Shown: one piece after another, positions 45,236 to 53,874 of the stretch
How positions within the stretch are numbered: the stretch's first letter is position 1
Layout of the letters: each line of letters begins with the position of its first letter
NCBI GenBank assembly: GCA_947500445.1
Contig: CANMSB010000017.1
Coordinates: 1 to 64,000, forward strand
Source of the DNA: an uncultured Flavobacteriaceae bacterium
GTDB taxonomy: Bacteria > Bacteroidota > Bacteroidia > Flavobacteriales > Flavobacteriaceae
Length of the DNA stretch: 64,000 nucleotides
Direction: 5' to 3'
The notes under the pieces: generated by a model
What the model saw: only the letters and a program-made list of their open reading frames with translations
Told to the model about the DNA's origin: nothing
The model's database searches: none
Translations under genes and position numbers: made by a program

Positions 45236-46642
45236 TCATACCCGCACCTGCTTCCAACGCCCCTTTTTAAACCAGTAAAGGGAAATCACCGCCAACAACA
45301 CCTCCGCCGAGGTAATGGCCATAAAAACGCCCAAAGGGCCTAAATCCCAGTAGAAGGAAGCGAGGTATGCCAATGGCAATTGGAACAACCAGAAGGCCAA
45401 CAGATTAATTTTGGTCGGTGTACCGGTATCCCCGGCACCGTTGAACGCCTGGGTAACCACCATGCCATAGGCATAAAAAATATAGCCCATGGCAATGACA
45501 CGTAGGCATAGCGCCCCATTGGTAACGACTATCGGATCAGTATGGAACCAGCCTACCATCGTTTTTGCAAATAACAAATAGATAAGGGAAACACCGCCCA
45601 TAAAAAAAGCATTGTACTTTCCCGTTTTCCATACGGAGGCCTCTGCCCTTTGGGGTTTATTTGCCCCCAAGTTTTGCCCTACCATGGTCGCGGCGGCATT
45701 GCTCATGCCCCAAGAGGGCATCAATGAAAAGAGCATAATACGAATGGCTATGGTATACCCGGCCAGGACCTCACTACCAAATTCGGACATGATCCGCATT
45801 AAAAACACCCAGGAGGAAGTGCCGATCAAAAATTGGGCAATACCGCCTGCGGATACCTGGATCAAGTTCCACATGACCTTTATGCGGAATACCAGATCGG
45901 AAAGGCCAATTTTTATTTTGCTCCATCCGAAAAACAATACCGCTAGCTGAAACAAAACAGCTGTACCCCTACCGATAGTAGTGGCGATCGCCGCTCCGGT
46001 AACACCAAATTCGGGAACCGGACCCCAACCAAAAATAAATATGGGATCTAAAATAATGTTCAACGTATTGGAAAGCACCAACGCCCACATGGCAATGGCC
46101 GCGTCGCCCGCTCCCCTAAAAATAGCGTTGATCAAAAACAATAATAAAATGGTGATGTTCCCACCCAAAAGAAGGCGGGTATACCCTACCCCTTCCGAAA
46201 TGAGATCGGGCGCCGCGCCCATCAGGGCCAGAATATCCTCTGCATAATGATAGCCGAATATTCCAATGATTAGGGCGACCACAACACCAAGTGCAATGGC
46301 CTGGACCGCTGCTTCTTTTGCTCCTTGAATATTCTTTTCCCCGATCCTCCGCGCCACGATCGCCGTTGCGGCCATACTCAGGCCTATGGCGATGGCATAT
46401 ACCAAGGTAACTACCGACTCGGTAAGCCCGATGGTGGCTACGGCATTGATACTTACTTGGGAAACATAGGCGATATCGACGATGGCAAAAATGGATTCCA
46501 TCATCATTTCCAAAATCATCGGCACCGATAACATAAAAATGGCTTTTCGTATGCTCCCAGAGGTAAAATCGGATGTTTTGCCTAAAACGGCATTTCTAAA
46601 ATGTGTAAAAAAATTGCGTATATTACTATTTGAGGTCGTCAT
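45236..46642 (-). CDS. MATE family efflux transporter
   Basis: 468 aa with about 12 transmembrane segments in two related halves. Features typical of MATE/DinF transporters are VPMILEMMMESIFAIVDIAYVS near the N-terminus, EGVGYTRLLLGGN in the loop of the first half, and FNGAGDTGTPTKINLLAFW near the C-terminus. Uses an ion gradient to export drugs or metabolites. Transcription of this gene is followed by the trans-sulfuration gene after 41 bp. Confidence 0.93.
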   Translation of the reverse strand: MTTSNSNIRNFFTHFRNAVLGKTSDFTSGSIRKAIFMLSVPMILEMMMESIFAIVDIAYVSQVSINAVATIGLTESVVTLVYAIAIGLSMAATAIVARRIGEKNIQGAKEAAVQAIALGVVVALIIGIFGYHYAEDILALMGAAPDLISEGVGYTRLLLGGNITILLLFLINAIFRGAGDAAIAMWALVLSNTLNIILDPIFIFGWGPVPEFGVTGAAIATTIGRGTAVLFQLAVLFFGWSKIKIGLSDLVFRIKVMWNLIQVSAGGIAQFLIGTSSWVFLMRIMSEFGSEVLAGYTIAIRIMLFSLMPSWGMSNAAATMVGQNLGANKPQRAEASVWKTGKYNAFFMGGVSLIYLLFAKTMVGWFHTDPIVVTNGALCLRVIAMGYIFYAYGMVVTQAFNGAGDTGTPTKINLLAFWLFQLPLAYLASFYWDLGPLGVFMAITSAEVLLAVISLYWFKKGRWKQVRV

Positions 46643-46707
46643 GCGCCATAAGAATTAAAATGAAAAAATTACAGTAGGGACGCCACCGGTAATGGAAGAA
46701 AAATGGA

Positions 46708-46736
46708 AAGAAACCTAGCTGTAAAATCGGTTTCTT
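46708..46736 (-). terminator. Hairpin after ccsBA gene, likely terminator
   Basis: AAGAAACC (46708-46715) pairs with GGTTTCTT (46729-46736), and an outer GACGCC (46679-46684)/GGCGTC (46738-46743) pair encloses it. On the minus strand a T-rich tail follows. It separates the cytochrome c synthetase gene from the MATE gene. Confidence 0.6.
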
Positions 46737-46802
46737 AGGCGTCGATGTAAGGATTCTTATAACTTCATGATGGTACAAAAGTGCAACATTTTGTTGAACC
46801 TT

Positions 46803-49800
46803 CTACTTTTCGTTCGCAGATTTAACATAATTGGCCCGGTATCGCCACAGACTGACGCCTCCCAAAAGAAGCACGACCAATATGATATACCAGATGTAAT
46901 CCGGGGTTATGGCGGCAGCACCACTTTGCCCATAACTGTGCAACCCTACGAGGTAATAATTTACGCCAAAATAGGTCATCATAATGCTTCCATAGGCAGC
47001 GACACTCAAAAAATTGAACGTCCATTTACCCCGTAATCCCGGTATTAGTCGGGTATGGATGGCAAAGGCGTAAACCATAATGGAAATTAAGGCCCAGGTC
47101 TCCTTAGGGTCCCAACCCCAATAGCGGCCCCAACTTTCATTGGCCCACTGCCCGCCAAGAAAATTTCCTATGGTAAGCATAATGAGCCCTACGGTAAGGG
47201 TAACCTCATTGATAATGGTCAGTTCCTTTAAATTGAGCTCCATGCGCTTTTTATTCTTTTTGGTCGTGAGCATGATCAAGATCAGCGCTACCAAGCCCAA
47301 TATCATACCAACCGTTAATGGGCCGTAGCTCCCGACAATGACCGCTACATGTATCATTAACCAATAACTGTCCAATACCGGTACCAAGTTCCCTATGGAA
47401 GGATCTACCCAATTTTGATGCGCGATCCACAGGAGCATCCCGGCTACAAAGGCCGATGAGGCAATGGTCATATCGCTTTTTTTGCCCAAAGCGAACCCCA
47501 TCCCCATAGTCGCCCACGCGACGTATAGGATACTTTCATAGGCATTGCTCCAAGGGGCGTGTCCGGAAATGTACCAACGCAATGCCAGGCCAGCGGTATG
47601 CCAAAGAAAAAGAATGATAATGGTCCCTTTTAATGCATAGACCCCGATACGCCATATCCCGCGATCTTTAAAGATTTGAAGGACCAATATGATGAACATG
47701 AGCAAGCCCGCTACGGGATACAAGCGCCAAAGCTCCTGAAAAATACCCAATTTGTTGTAGACCACCTCGGTCTTTATTTTCGCATCGGAGGGCAATACTT
47801 CCTTACCATGGTTCAGCTGGTTTTGTTTGAAAGCTTCCAATAACTTGTCCGCTTCCGTGTAGTCCCCACTCTGTTGTGCCTTTTTTAAGGACATCAGATA
47901 GTACGGAAGGGCATTCTTAACAAAATTGGCATATAAGGTATCGCCGATCTGATACTGTCCGCCCCGAAATTCCAGGGCCGATATCCATTTGTTGTTCTCA
48001 TCGTTCAACAATGGGAATATTTTTACGATACTGCCCTGAAGGGCTTGGTCCAACAAACTCAATCGGATGTTTGCATCCTTATAATCCTGATCGAACATAT
48101 TGGGAATATTGGTGGTCGTAGCCTCCCTTAAAAAAGGTTCCAGCTTGTACCTGCCCTTTTCGTCAAAAAAATCAACGGCCCGAACGTATTTCTGCCCTTT
48201 TGGTATCCCGATTACTTTTCGGATACTGTCGTTCTTTCCTTTTTTATCGACCGCTATAAATTGTGCGTTGTACCATAACGCCGGGTTGCCCATCATGGAA
48301 AGGAATACCTGATCGGAATTCATTTCCTTGAATTTGTCTTTCAAACTCAATTTGCGCAACAGTTCGGAAGAAAACGTATTAATGGGTTTCATACGGCCCG
48401 CATCGTCCTGAATGACGAGCTTCCCAAATTTTTCGGCATGCGCTTCGGAAACGATGGTCGCCCGAATTAGCGAATCTACTTGTTCCGCGGTCGGTGCGTC
48501 CTTGCTATGATCGTGGCCATCGTCCGGAGTGTGTTCCTGTGCCGTGGCCCATAGTGCACTTCCCAGTAGAAAGAGTGTGGTCAGCGTCCTTTTTTTATCG
48601 TTCAATTTTTTCAGCGATCGCGACAGATCCTTGAACCTGGTCTTGCCAAAAAACATAATGCCCAACAAACCGATGTACAACAAAAAATAACCGACATAGG
48701 TTATCCCCGTTCCCCACTGATCATGGTTTACCGAAAGAACGGTACCCTTTTCGTCAGGGCTAAAACTGGATTGGAAAAACCGGTAGCCCTTATGGTCGAG
48801 AATGTTGTTCATATACACATCATAGTCGAACGGTCGGTCGTCCTCTACCGAAATTTTACTCATAAAGGAAGCATAGCCTTTTTCGGTTCCAGGATATTTT
48901 TCAGCGATAAAATCGTTCAATTTAATACTGAACGGAAGCTCATGTACCTTAGATCCATAGCTGAGCATAAAATCGAGTCCGCCCACTTTAAACTTTTTGG
49001 TGAATTCCGCCGACCCTTTGCCCCCCAATATCTTTTTTTCAACCCTTTCTCCATTGGCCGTTACCGCAACGACCAAAGCATCGAGTGTTGCTTTCGTTTG
49101 TTCCGTTTTGGGCACTTTTACGATTCCATAGGACCCTTTTACCACGGGCTCGGGAAATACGAACTGCATGCCCGCCATGTTATAGAGCGAACGCAACTGT
49201 AGTTCTTGAACACTGTCCTTCACCACCTGTCCTTGAAACTGATCGGCCATTCGCATAAAATCTCCCTCAAAAGGCGTTTGAAGTAAATAGGTACTGTCGG
49301 TAACGATGATATTAATGGCCCCATCGGTACGTTTGTTGAGGGAGAAAAGCACGTTGTGAATGCTAGAGACCTGACCGTCCTCCAAAAAATGCTCATGTCG
49401 CTGACCATCGCCCGCCTCCACTATCTTCAGAAATGCCTTCCCGTTGGGATCGGGAACCATTCCTTCCTTGACACCATCAATAAAATCGACATAGGAAATC
49501 GTAAATGGCGCACCTCCATAGTCCGATGACCATGGCAGGTTCGTTTTTTTTGCCTCTGGAGTCACGATAAGGTCCTCCTGCAATATTTTACGCTGGCCTA
49601 CACCGTCGATCGTACCGTCTACATAAACGGTCAAATAGGTCTTATCGGAATAAAATACCTTTTCCGAAGCGCCTTCACGTATGGGCATCATGCCCTCGAA
49701 ACTAATATACCGGGTAACAAAAGCCCCTACAATAATCAATATCCAAGACAGGTGCAGCAGCAAAACCGGCCATTTTTCCCACCGTAACAGCCGATAACGA

Positions 49801-50000
49801 TAAATATTTCCCGAAAAATTGATCACAAAAAACACCATGATCGCTTCGAACCAAGTAGCATTGTAAATCCAAATACGTGCGGTTTCCGTGCTGTACTTAG
49901 TCTCGACAAAAGTGCCGATTCCCATGGCAATGGCAAAAACGATAAAAAGCAAGGCCATTAAACGGGTGGAAAACAGGATGTTCTTTAGCGATTCCTTCAT
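46803..50000 (-). CDS. Fused cytochrome c synthetase CcsBA (ResB-CcsA)
   Basis: 1065 aa. The N-terminal part is ResB-like with transmembrane helices (about 13-30, 50-62, 77-95 and near 420-440) and a large periplasmic region. A long linker (about 480-760) contains HTPDDGHDHS and is probably periplasmic. The C-terminal CcsA part has eight or so helices and the WWD motif WGRYWGWDPKETWALIS near 965. Histidines expected of CcsA flank it. It covalently attaches haem to CxxCH sites; the two-haem peroxidase in this window needs such a system. A -7 box is at 50026-50033. Confidence 0.93.
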   Translation of the reverse strand: MKESLKNILFSTRLMALLFIVFAIAMGIGTFVETKYSTETARIWIYNATWFEAIMVFFVINFSGNIYRYRLLRWEKWPVLLLHLSWILIIVGAFVTRYISFEGMMPIREGASEKVFYSDKTYLTVYVDGTIDGVGQRKILQEDLIVTPEAKKTNLPWSSDYGGAPFTISYVDFIDGVKEGMVPDPNGKAFLKIVEAGDGQRHEHFLEDGQVSSIHNVLFSLNKRTDGAINIIVTDSTYLLQTPFEGDFMRMADQFQGQVVKDSVQELQLRSLYNMAGMQFVFPEPVVKGSYGIVKVPKTEQTKATLDALVVAVTANGERVEKKILGGKGSAEFTKKFKVGGLDFMLSYGSKVHELPFSIKLNDFIAEKYPGTEKGYASFMSKISVEDDRPFDYDVYMNNILDHKGYRFFQSSFSPDEKGTVLSVNHDQWGTGITYVGYFLLYIGLLGIMFFGKTRFKDLSRSLKKLNDKKRTLTTLFLLGSALWATAQEHTPDDGHDHSKDAPTAEQVDSLIRATIVSEAHAEKFGKLVIQDDAGRMKPINTFSSELLRKLSLKDKFKEMNSDQVFLSMMGNPALWYNAQFIAVDKKGKNDSIRKVIGIPKGQKYVRAVDFFDEKGRYKLEPFLREATTTNIPNMFDQDYKDANIRLSLLDQALQGSIVKIFPLLNDENNKWISALEFRGGQYQIGDTLYANFVKNALPYYLMSLKKAQQSGDYTEADKLLEAFKQNQLNHGKEVLPSDAKIKTEVVYNKLGIFQELWRLYPVAGLLMFIILVLQIFKDRGIWRIGVYALKGTIIILFLWHTAGLALRWYISGHAPWSNAYESILYVAWATMGMGFALGKKSDMTIASSAFVAGMLLWIAHQNWVDPSIGNLVPVLDSYWLMIHVAVIVGSYGPLTVGMILGLVALILIMLTTKKNKKRMELNLKELTIINEVTLTVGLIMLTIGNFLGGQWANESWGRYWGWDPKETWALISIMVYAFAIHTRLIPGLRGKWTFNFLSVAAYGSIMMTYFGVNYYLVGLHSYGQSGAAAITPDYIWYIILVVLLLGGVSLWRYRANYVKSANEK

Positions 50001-50025
50001 CGGAGGTAGGGTTGAAATTTGATGG

Positions 50026-50033
50026 CAAAAATA
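50026..50033 (-). promoter_or_regulatory. -7 promoter box (TATTTTTG) for ccsBA
   Basis: Reads TATTTTTG on the minus strand, about 25 nt before the ATG at 50000. It matches TAnnTTTG. Confidence 0.55.
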
Positions 50034-50277
50034 CTACCTTTTTGCCGTAACGACCGTCTTTAAAAAGGAAATAAGGTTGAACAAAACTGTTAATTATTTC
50101 CATATTTTGAAGTGGCGGCCTATTTACCCTCCAAAGCTATTTTTTAAAGATGGAATCGGTATCGGAGATATACCGGTACCATTGCTCCCAACCTTTGGTT
50201 TGCACTGTTTTTGGGCCCTTGTTCAAAACAATAAGCGGATACGGGTTCATCATAGAAAATAAGGGCCGTTTTTATCG

Positions 50278-50285
50278 TATTTTTG
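50278..50285 (+). promoter_or_regulatory. -7 promoter box (TATTTTTG), leaderless start
   Basis: TATTTTTG ends 4 nt before the ATG at 50290. A transcript starting 4-6 nt after the box would begin at or next to the start codon. Confidence 0.6.
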
Positions 50286-50289
50286 GACC

Positions 50290-51048
50290 ATGTTGAATAT
50301 TGTAATCGTTGGAACGGGAAATGTTGCGAAACAGCTGCAAGATCATTTGTTGGAGTGCCCTATCATCCGAAAGTTACAGGTATTGGCCAGAAACGAGGAG
50401 GCTCGCGACCATTTTGATGAAGGGGTGCTCGTTTTTGGAACGGAATCCGTCATGCCGGATGTGGACATCTTTTTGATAGCAGTATCCGATGGTCAAATTT
50501 CGGCGGTTTCCGACAGACTGAAGGGCAAAAAGGGTCTGATTGCGCACACGGCGGGCAGCGTACCAATGGAGGTATTGAAAGCCCATCCGAACCATGGTGT
50601 CTTTTATCCCTTGCAAACGTTCAGTAAAGCCCGTAAGGTAGCCTTTGATAACATTCCGATCTGTATTGAAGCGAATACCCCAGAAAATCAACGCCTATTG
50701 GGCAACCTGGCTTCGGGCCTCACCAAAGAGATACACCCTATTGACACGCAACAACGAAAAGGGCTACATCTGGCGGCCGTATTCGCCAATAATTTCACCA
50801 ACCATATGTACCATTTGGCGAATGAAATCTGTAAGGAACGGGGGGTTTCCTTCGACCTTTTAAAACCATTGATTTTGGAGACCGCACAAAAAATTGAAGA
50901 CGGGCTTCCTTTGGACATGCAGACCGGACCTGCACGGCGAAACGATACCGCCATATTGAACGGGCATCTGGGAGCATTGCAAAATTTAGAACTAAAAGAA
51001 ACATATCGAATAATAAGTAAATCTATTTCAAATACTTATAATCGATAA
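50290..51048 (+). CDS. Rossmann-like and DUF2520 domain protein
   Basis: 252 aa. The N-terminal NAD(P)-binding fold opens IVIVGTGNVAKQLQDHL; the second half matches DUF2520, including HPNHGVFYPLQTFSK and AAVFANNFTNHMYHLA. The fold resembles ketopantoate or pyrroline-5-carboxylate reductases, but the reaction is unknown. It is followed by a KdsC-like phosphatase and Maf, a gene order I recall in other Flavobacteriia. The start codon sits 4 nt after a -7 box. Confidence 0.85.
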   Translation: MLNIVIVGTGNVAKQLQDHLLECPIIRKLQVLARNEEARDHFDEGVLVFGTESVMPDVDIFLIAVSDGQISAVSDRLKGKKGLIAHTAGSVPMEVLKAHPNHGVFYPLQTFSKARKVAFDNIPICIEANTPENQRLLGNLASGLTKEIHPIDTQQRKGLHLAAVFANNFTNHMYHLANEICKERGVSFDLLKPLILETAQKIEDGLPLDMQTGPARRNDTAILNGHLGALQNLELKETYRIISKSISNTYNR

Positions 51049-51123
51049 CCGTAATTTTTAATTGAACTATAAAATTGTATACGACCGGACTACAAATCAC
51101 CTAGTCACCCAAAAATAAAATGT

Positions 51124-51651
51124 GTGGAAAAGAGCTATAAAAAAATTTTAAAGGACATTACTACCTTTGTTTTCGATGTGGACGGGGTGTTTACGGACGG
51201 TTCGCTTTTAATTACCTCAGAGGGCGAAATGCTCCGAAAAATGAGCGTTAAAGATGGGTATGCCTTAAAAACGGCACTGGACAAGGGTTACAACGTCTGT
51301 ATCATTTCCGGAGGCACCAACGAAGGGGTTCGCAATCGCCTGAAGGGGCTTGGTGTAAGCGATATCTTTTTGGGCGCTCATCAAAAAACGGTTCCGTTAA
51401 AGGCCTATATGAAAGAAAACAATATCACGGCAAAAGAAATACTTTATATGGGTGACGATATTCCCGACATCCCTCCCTTGCAAATGGTAGCCCTAGCTAC
51501 TTGCCCGCAAGATGCGGTGCCAGAAGTAAAGGACGTCTGCAATTACATCTCGCATAAAAATGGTGGAGATTCCTGTGTGCGCGACGTTATCACCCAAGTG
51601 TTAAAAGTTCGGGGGGATTGGCTCGATAATTTTGACGCGCAAAATGCTTGA
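51124..51651 (+). CDS. KdsC-like HAD phosphatase
   Basis: 175 aa from GTG 51124. The HAD motif I FDVDGVFTDGS near 15-25 has both Asp residues; motif II is IISGG and motif IV MGDDIPDIPPL, as in 3-deoxy-D-manno-octulosonate 8-phosphate phosphatase (KdsC), which acts in LPS core synthesis without a cap domain. An ATG at 51120 is out of frame. Maf follows 3 bp after the stop, so the two are co-transcribed. Confidence 0.9.
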   Translation: MEKSYKKILKDITTFVFDVDGVFTDGSLLITSEGEMLRKMSVKDGYALKTALDKGYNVCIISGGTNEGVRNRLKGLGVSDIFLGAHQKTVPLKAYMKENNITAKEILYMGDDIPDIPPLQMVALATCPQDAVPEVKDVCNYISHKNGGDSCVRDVITQVLKVRGDWLDNFDAQNA

Positions 51652-51654
51652 ACC

Positions 51655-52257
51655 ATGCTTCAAAAATCATTAGAAAACATTACCGTCATACTCGCTTCGG
51701 GATCACCAAGGCGCCACCAGTTTTTTAAGGACCTGGAAATACCGTTCGAGATACGGCTGAATCCGGTGGACGAAGTTTATCCCGACACCTTAAAGGGAGC
51801 AGAAATTTCGGATTATCTGGCCGAGCTTAAAGCCGCTCCTTTTGAGGGGAATATCGCGCCCAACGAAATTGTGATCACCTCGGATACCGTGGTTTGGCAC
51901 AAAGGGGTATCGCTCGCCAAAGCTGCCGATGCCCAAGAAGCGGCTCAAATGCTACGGACCCTTTCCGGTGATTGGCATCAGGTAATTACATCGATCTGTT
52001 TTACCACGGCTACGGCACAGCGCACGGTCCATGAAACGACAGCGGTTAAATTTAGGGCGTTGACCGAAACGGAAATAGCCCATTACATCAATAATTATAG
52101 TCCTTTTGACAAGGCCGGTGCCTATGGCATTCAAGAATGGCTCGGTCATATTGGCATCGAACAGATCAAGGGTACCCATAACAATGTAATGGGACTGCCG
52201 ACACAGCTGCTGTATAAAACGCTGACGCAAATGACCGCATCGGTCCCGACCCTTTGA
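51655..52257 (+). CDS. maf: Maf family nucleotide pyrophosphatase
   Basis: 200 aa. The N-terminal ASGSPRRHQFFKDL (near 14-27) is the Maf nucleotide-binding motif; SDTVVWHKG and the later FDKAGAYGIQEW complete the active-site set. Maf proteins hydrolyse non-canonical or modified nucleoside triphosphates, for example dTTP/UTP or 7-methyl-GTP types. It overlaps closely with the lipoprotein gene downstream. Confidence 0.93.
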   Translation: MLQKSLENITVILASGSPRRHQFFKDLEIPFEIRLNPVDEVYPDTLKGAEISDYLAELKAAPFEGNIAPNEIVITSDTVVWHKGVSLAKAADAQEAAQMLRTLSGDWHQVITSICFTTATAQRTVHETTAVKFRALTETEIAHYINNYSPFDKAGAYGIQEWLGHIGIEQIKGTHNNVMGLPTQLLYKTLTQMTASVPTL

Positions 52258-52289
52258 ACAATAAATACGAAAACAAAAAAATAGCACCT

Positions 52290-53246
52290 ATGAACAATAT
52301 CCGACACCGAAACATCGCACGCGTAACAATTTTCGCATTCCTGCTTTTGTTGACCGCATGCCAAACCAAAAAAACAGGGGAACAAAACGTAGCGATGGCC
52401 GAAACACCGTTATCGGAAAGCCAGAACAACAGCCCCCGGCACGAAATAAGCAACGATTTTAAAAAATATTGGTATTCGGGCACTGCCGAAATCACCTCAT
52501 ACAAGCTAGAACAGGCCCGTTACGGGGAAATGAGGACCGGCAGCTCGGTGCTCATTTACGTTACCGAACCATTTTTGGCCGACAAACAGGTAAAGGCGGA
52601 CGGTTCCAACCCCGATAACATACCCGTACTAAAACTCAACAGTACAAAAAACTACCTTACGGGAATATACCCCTACTCCATTATGAGCAGCAGTTTTTAT
52701 CCCGTACATGATAACACCCATGCCCTAAAATTATCCTTTTCATCGCAGGAATGGTGCGGTCAGGTTTACGCACAACTCAACAACCGTGAACAATTTGAAA
52801 TAAGCTCGCACAGTTATTTTGAGACCGAAGCGGACGAACGCTTAACTTTGGAGAAAGCCGTGCTTGAAAATGAATTATGGAACAAAATAAGGATCAGCCC
52901 CGAAAAGCTTCCTTTGGGCAGTATTACCGCCGTACCTTCTTTGGAGTATATTCGACTGTCCCACAAACCTTTAAAAAGCTATGAGGCAACTACCACTTTA
53001 ACAACTTCGGAAGGCATCTCCAGTTATTCGATTACCTACCCGGAATTGAAGCGCAGCCTGAAAATCAACTTTACCGAAGCCTTTCCCCACACCATTGAAA
53101 GCTGGTCGGAAACGTTTATCAGCGGCTATGGGGCCAATGCCAAGGAACTGACATCCAAAGGCACAAAAATCGAACGCATCAAAAGCCCCTATTGGCAAAA
53201 AAACAGCAACCGTTTTGTTTCGTTGCGCGATAGTTTAGGACTCTAG
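52290..53246 (+). CDS. Lipoprotein of unknown function downstream of maf
   Basis: 318 aa from ATG 52290; an in-frame TTG at 52254 would overlap maf but gives a poor signal. Lipobox LLTACQTK (Cys near 24). The mature part has YWYSGTAEITSYKLEQARYGE, MSSSFYPVHDNTHALKLSFSSQEWCGQVY and LSHKPLKSYEATT. I recall it as a Flavobacteriia lipoprotein often mislabelled as a septum inhibitor because it follows Maf. Function is unknown. The MscS gene starts 3 bp after its stop. Confidence 0.75.
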   Translation: MNNIRHRNIARVTIFAFLLLLTACQTKKTGEQNVAMAETPLSESQNNSPRHEISNDFKKYWYSGTAEITSYKLEQARYGEMRTGSSVLIYVTEPFLADKQVKADGSNPDNIPVLKLNSTKNYLTGIYPYSIMSSSFYPVHDNTHALKLSFSSQEWCGQVYAQLNNREQFEISSHSYFETEADERLTLEKAVLENELWNKIRISPEKLPLGSITAVPSLEYIRLSHKPLKSYEATTTLTTSEGISSYSITYPELKRSLKINFTEAFPHTIESWSETFISGYGANAKELTSKGTKIERIKSPYWQKNSNRFVSLRDSLGL

Positions 53247-53249
53247 CGT

Positions 53250-53801
53250 ATGGAGCATTTTTTTCAAGGGCATCAAGGGGAAATCCTTTGGTCGGTCATT
53301 ATTCTAGTGTTGCTGACGGTAATACGGTTCGTTGGCTCCCAAACGGTACGTAAAATCGGGCGTGTCGGAAATATCGAACAGGTACGGGTACTCCGGATAT
53401 CCAAGTACCTGTCGTTGTTGTATACCTTTTTGGCCGTTGTCGCCCTCTCTTTGGTATGGGGCATCAATTTTAAGGAACTGGGGCTGCTGTTTTCTTCTGT
53501 TTTTGCCGTAATCGGTGTAGCGCTTTTTGCGCAATGGTCCATATTGAGCAACGTTACCGCAGGGGTCATCCTATTTTTTGCCTTTCCCTTTAAAATCGGG
53601 GACCGCATCCAAATTATGGACAAGGACCTGCAAACCGAGGGTTCGGGCGCTCAGGAAAGTTTCCGTATCGAGGACATTAAGGCATATCATGTGCGGCTTC
53701 GAAGCGATTCCGGGCAACTGATCACCTATCCCAATAATATGATGCTTCAAAAAGCCGTTACCCTCCTTTGCGACGACACTACCGATACCAACATGCCGTA
53801 G
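53250..53801 (+). CDS. Small MscS-family mechanosensitive channel
   Basis: 183 aa, shorter than E. coli MscS (286 aa). Transmembrane segments lie at about 11-28, 51-68 and 75-95, and the pore-lining Ala/Gly-rich helix plus MscS beta-domain start (SILSNVTAGVILFFAFPFKIGDRIQIM, YPNNMMLQKAVTLL) are recognisable. The C-terminal alpha/beta domain of full-length MscS is missing, as in the shortest family members. It may act as an osmotic channel. It is preceded tightly by the lipoprotein gene. Confidence 0.82.
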   Translation: MEHFFQGHQGEILWSVIILVLLTVIRFVGSQTVRKIGRVGNIEQVRVLRISKYLSLLYTFLAVVALSLVWGINFKELGLLFSSVFAVIGVALFAQWSILSNVTAGVILFFAFPFKIGDRIQIMDKDLQTEGSGAQESFRIEDIKAYHVRLRSDSGQLITYPNNMMLQKAVTLLCDDTTDTNMP

Positions 53802-53845
53802 TGTTAAAGAAAATTTAAAAGGACATCCTCCGCTTTTTATCTTTC

Positions 53846-53853
53846 TATCTTTG
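53846..53853 (+). promoter_or_regulatory. -7 promoter box (TATCTTTG) for PIG-L operon
   Basis: TATCTTTG ends 21 nt before the ATG at 53875 and matches TAnnTTTG. It supports the downstream start and a transcript covering PIG-L, microprotein and symporter. Confidence 0.6.
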
Positions 53854-53874
53854 ATTTTCAACCAAATACAACTT

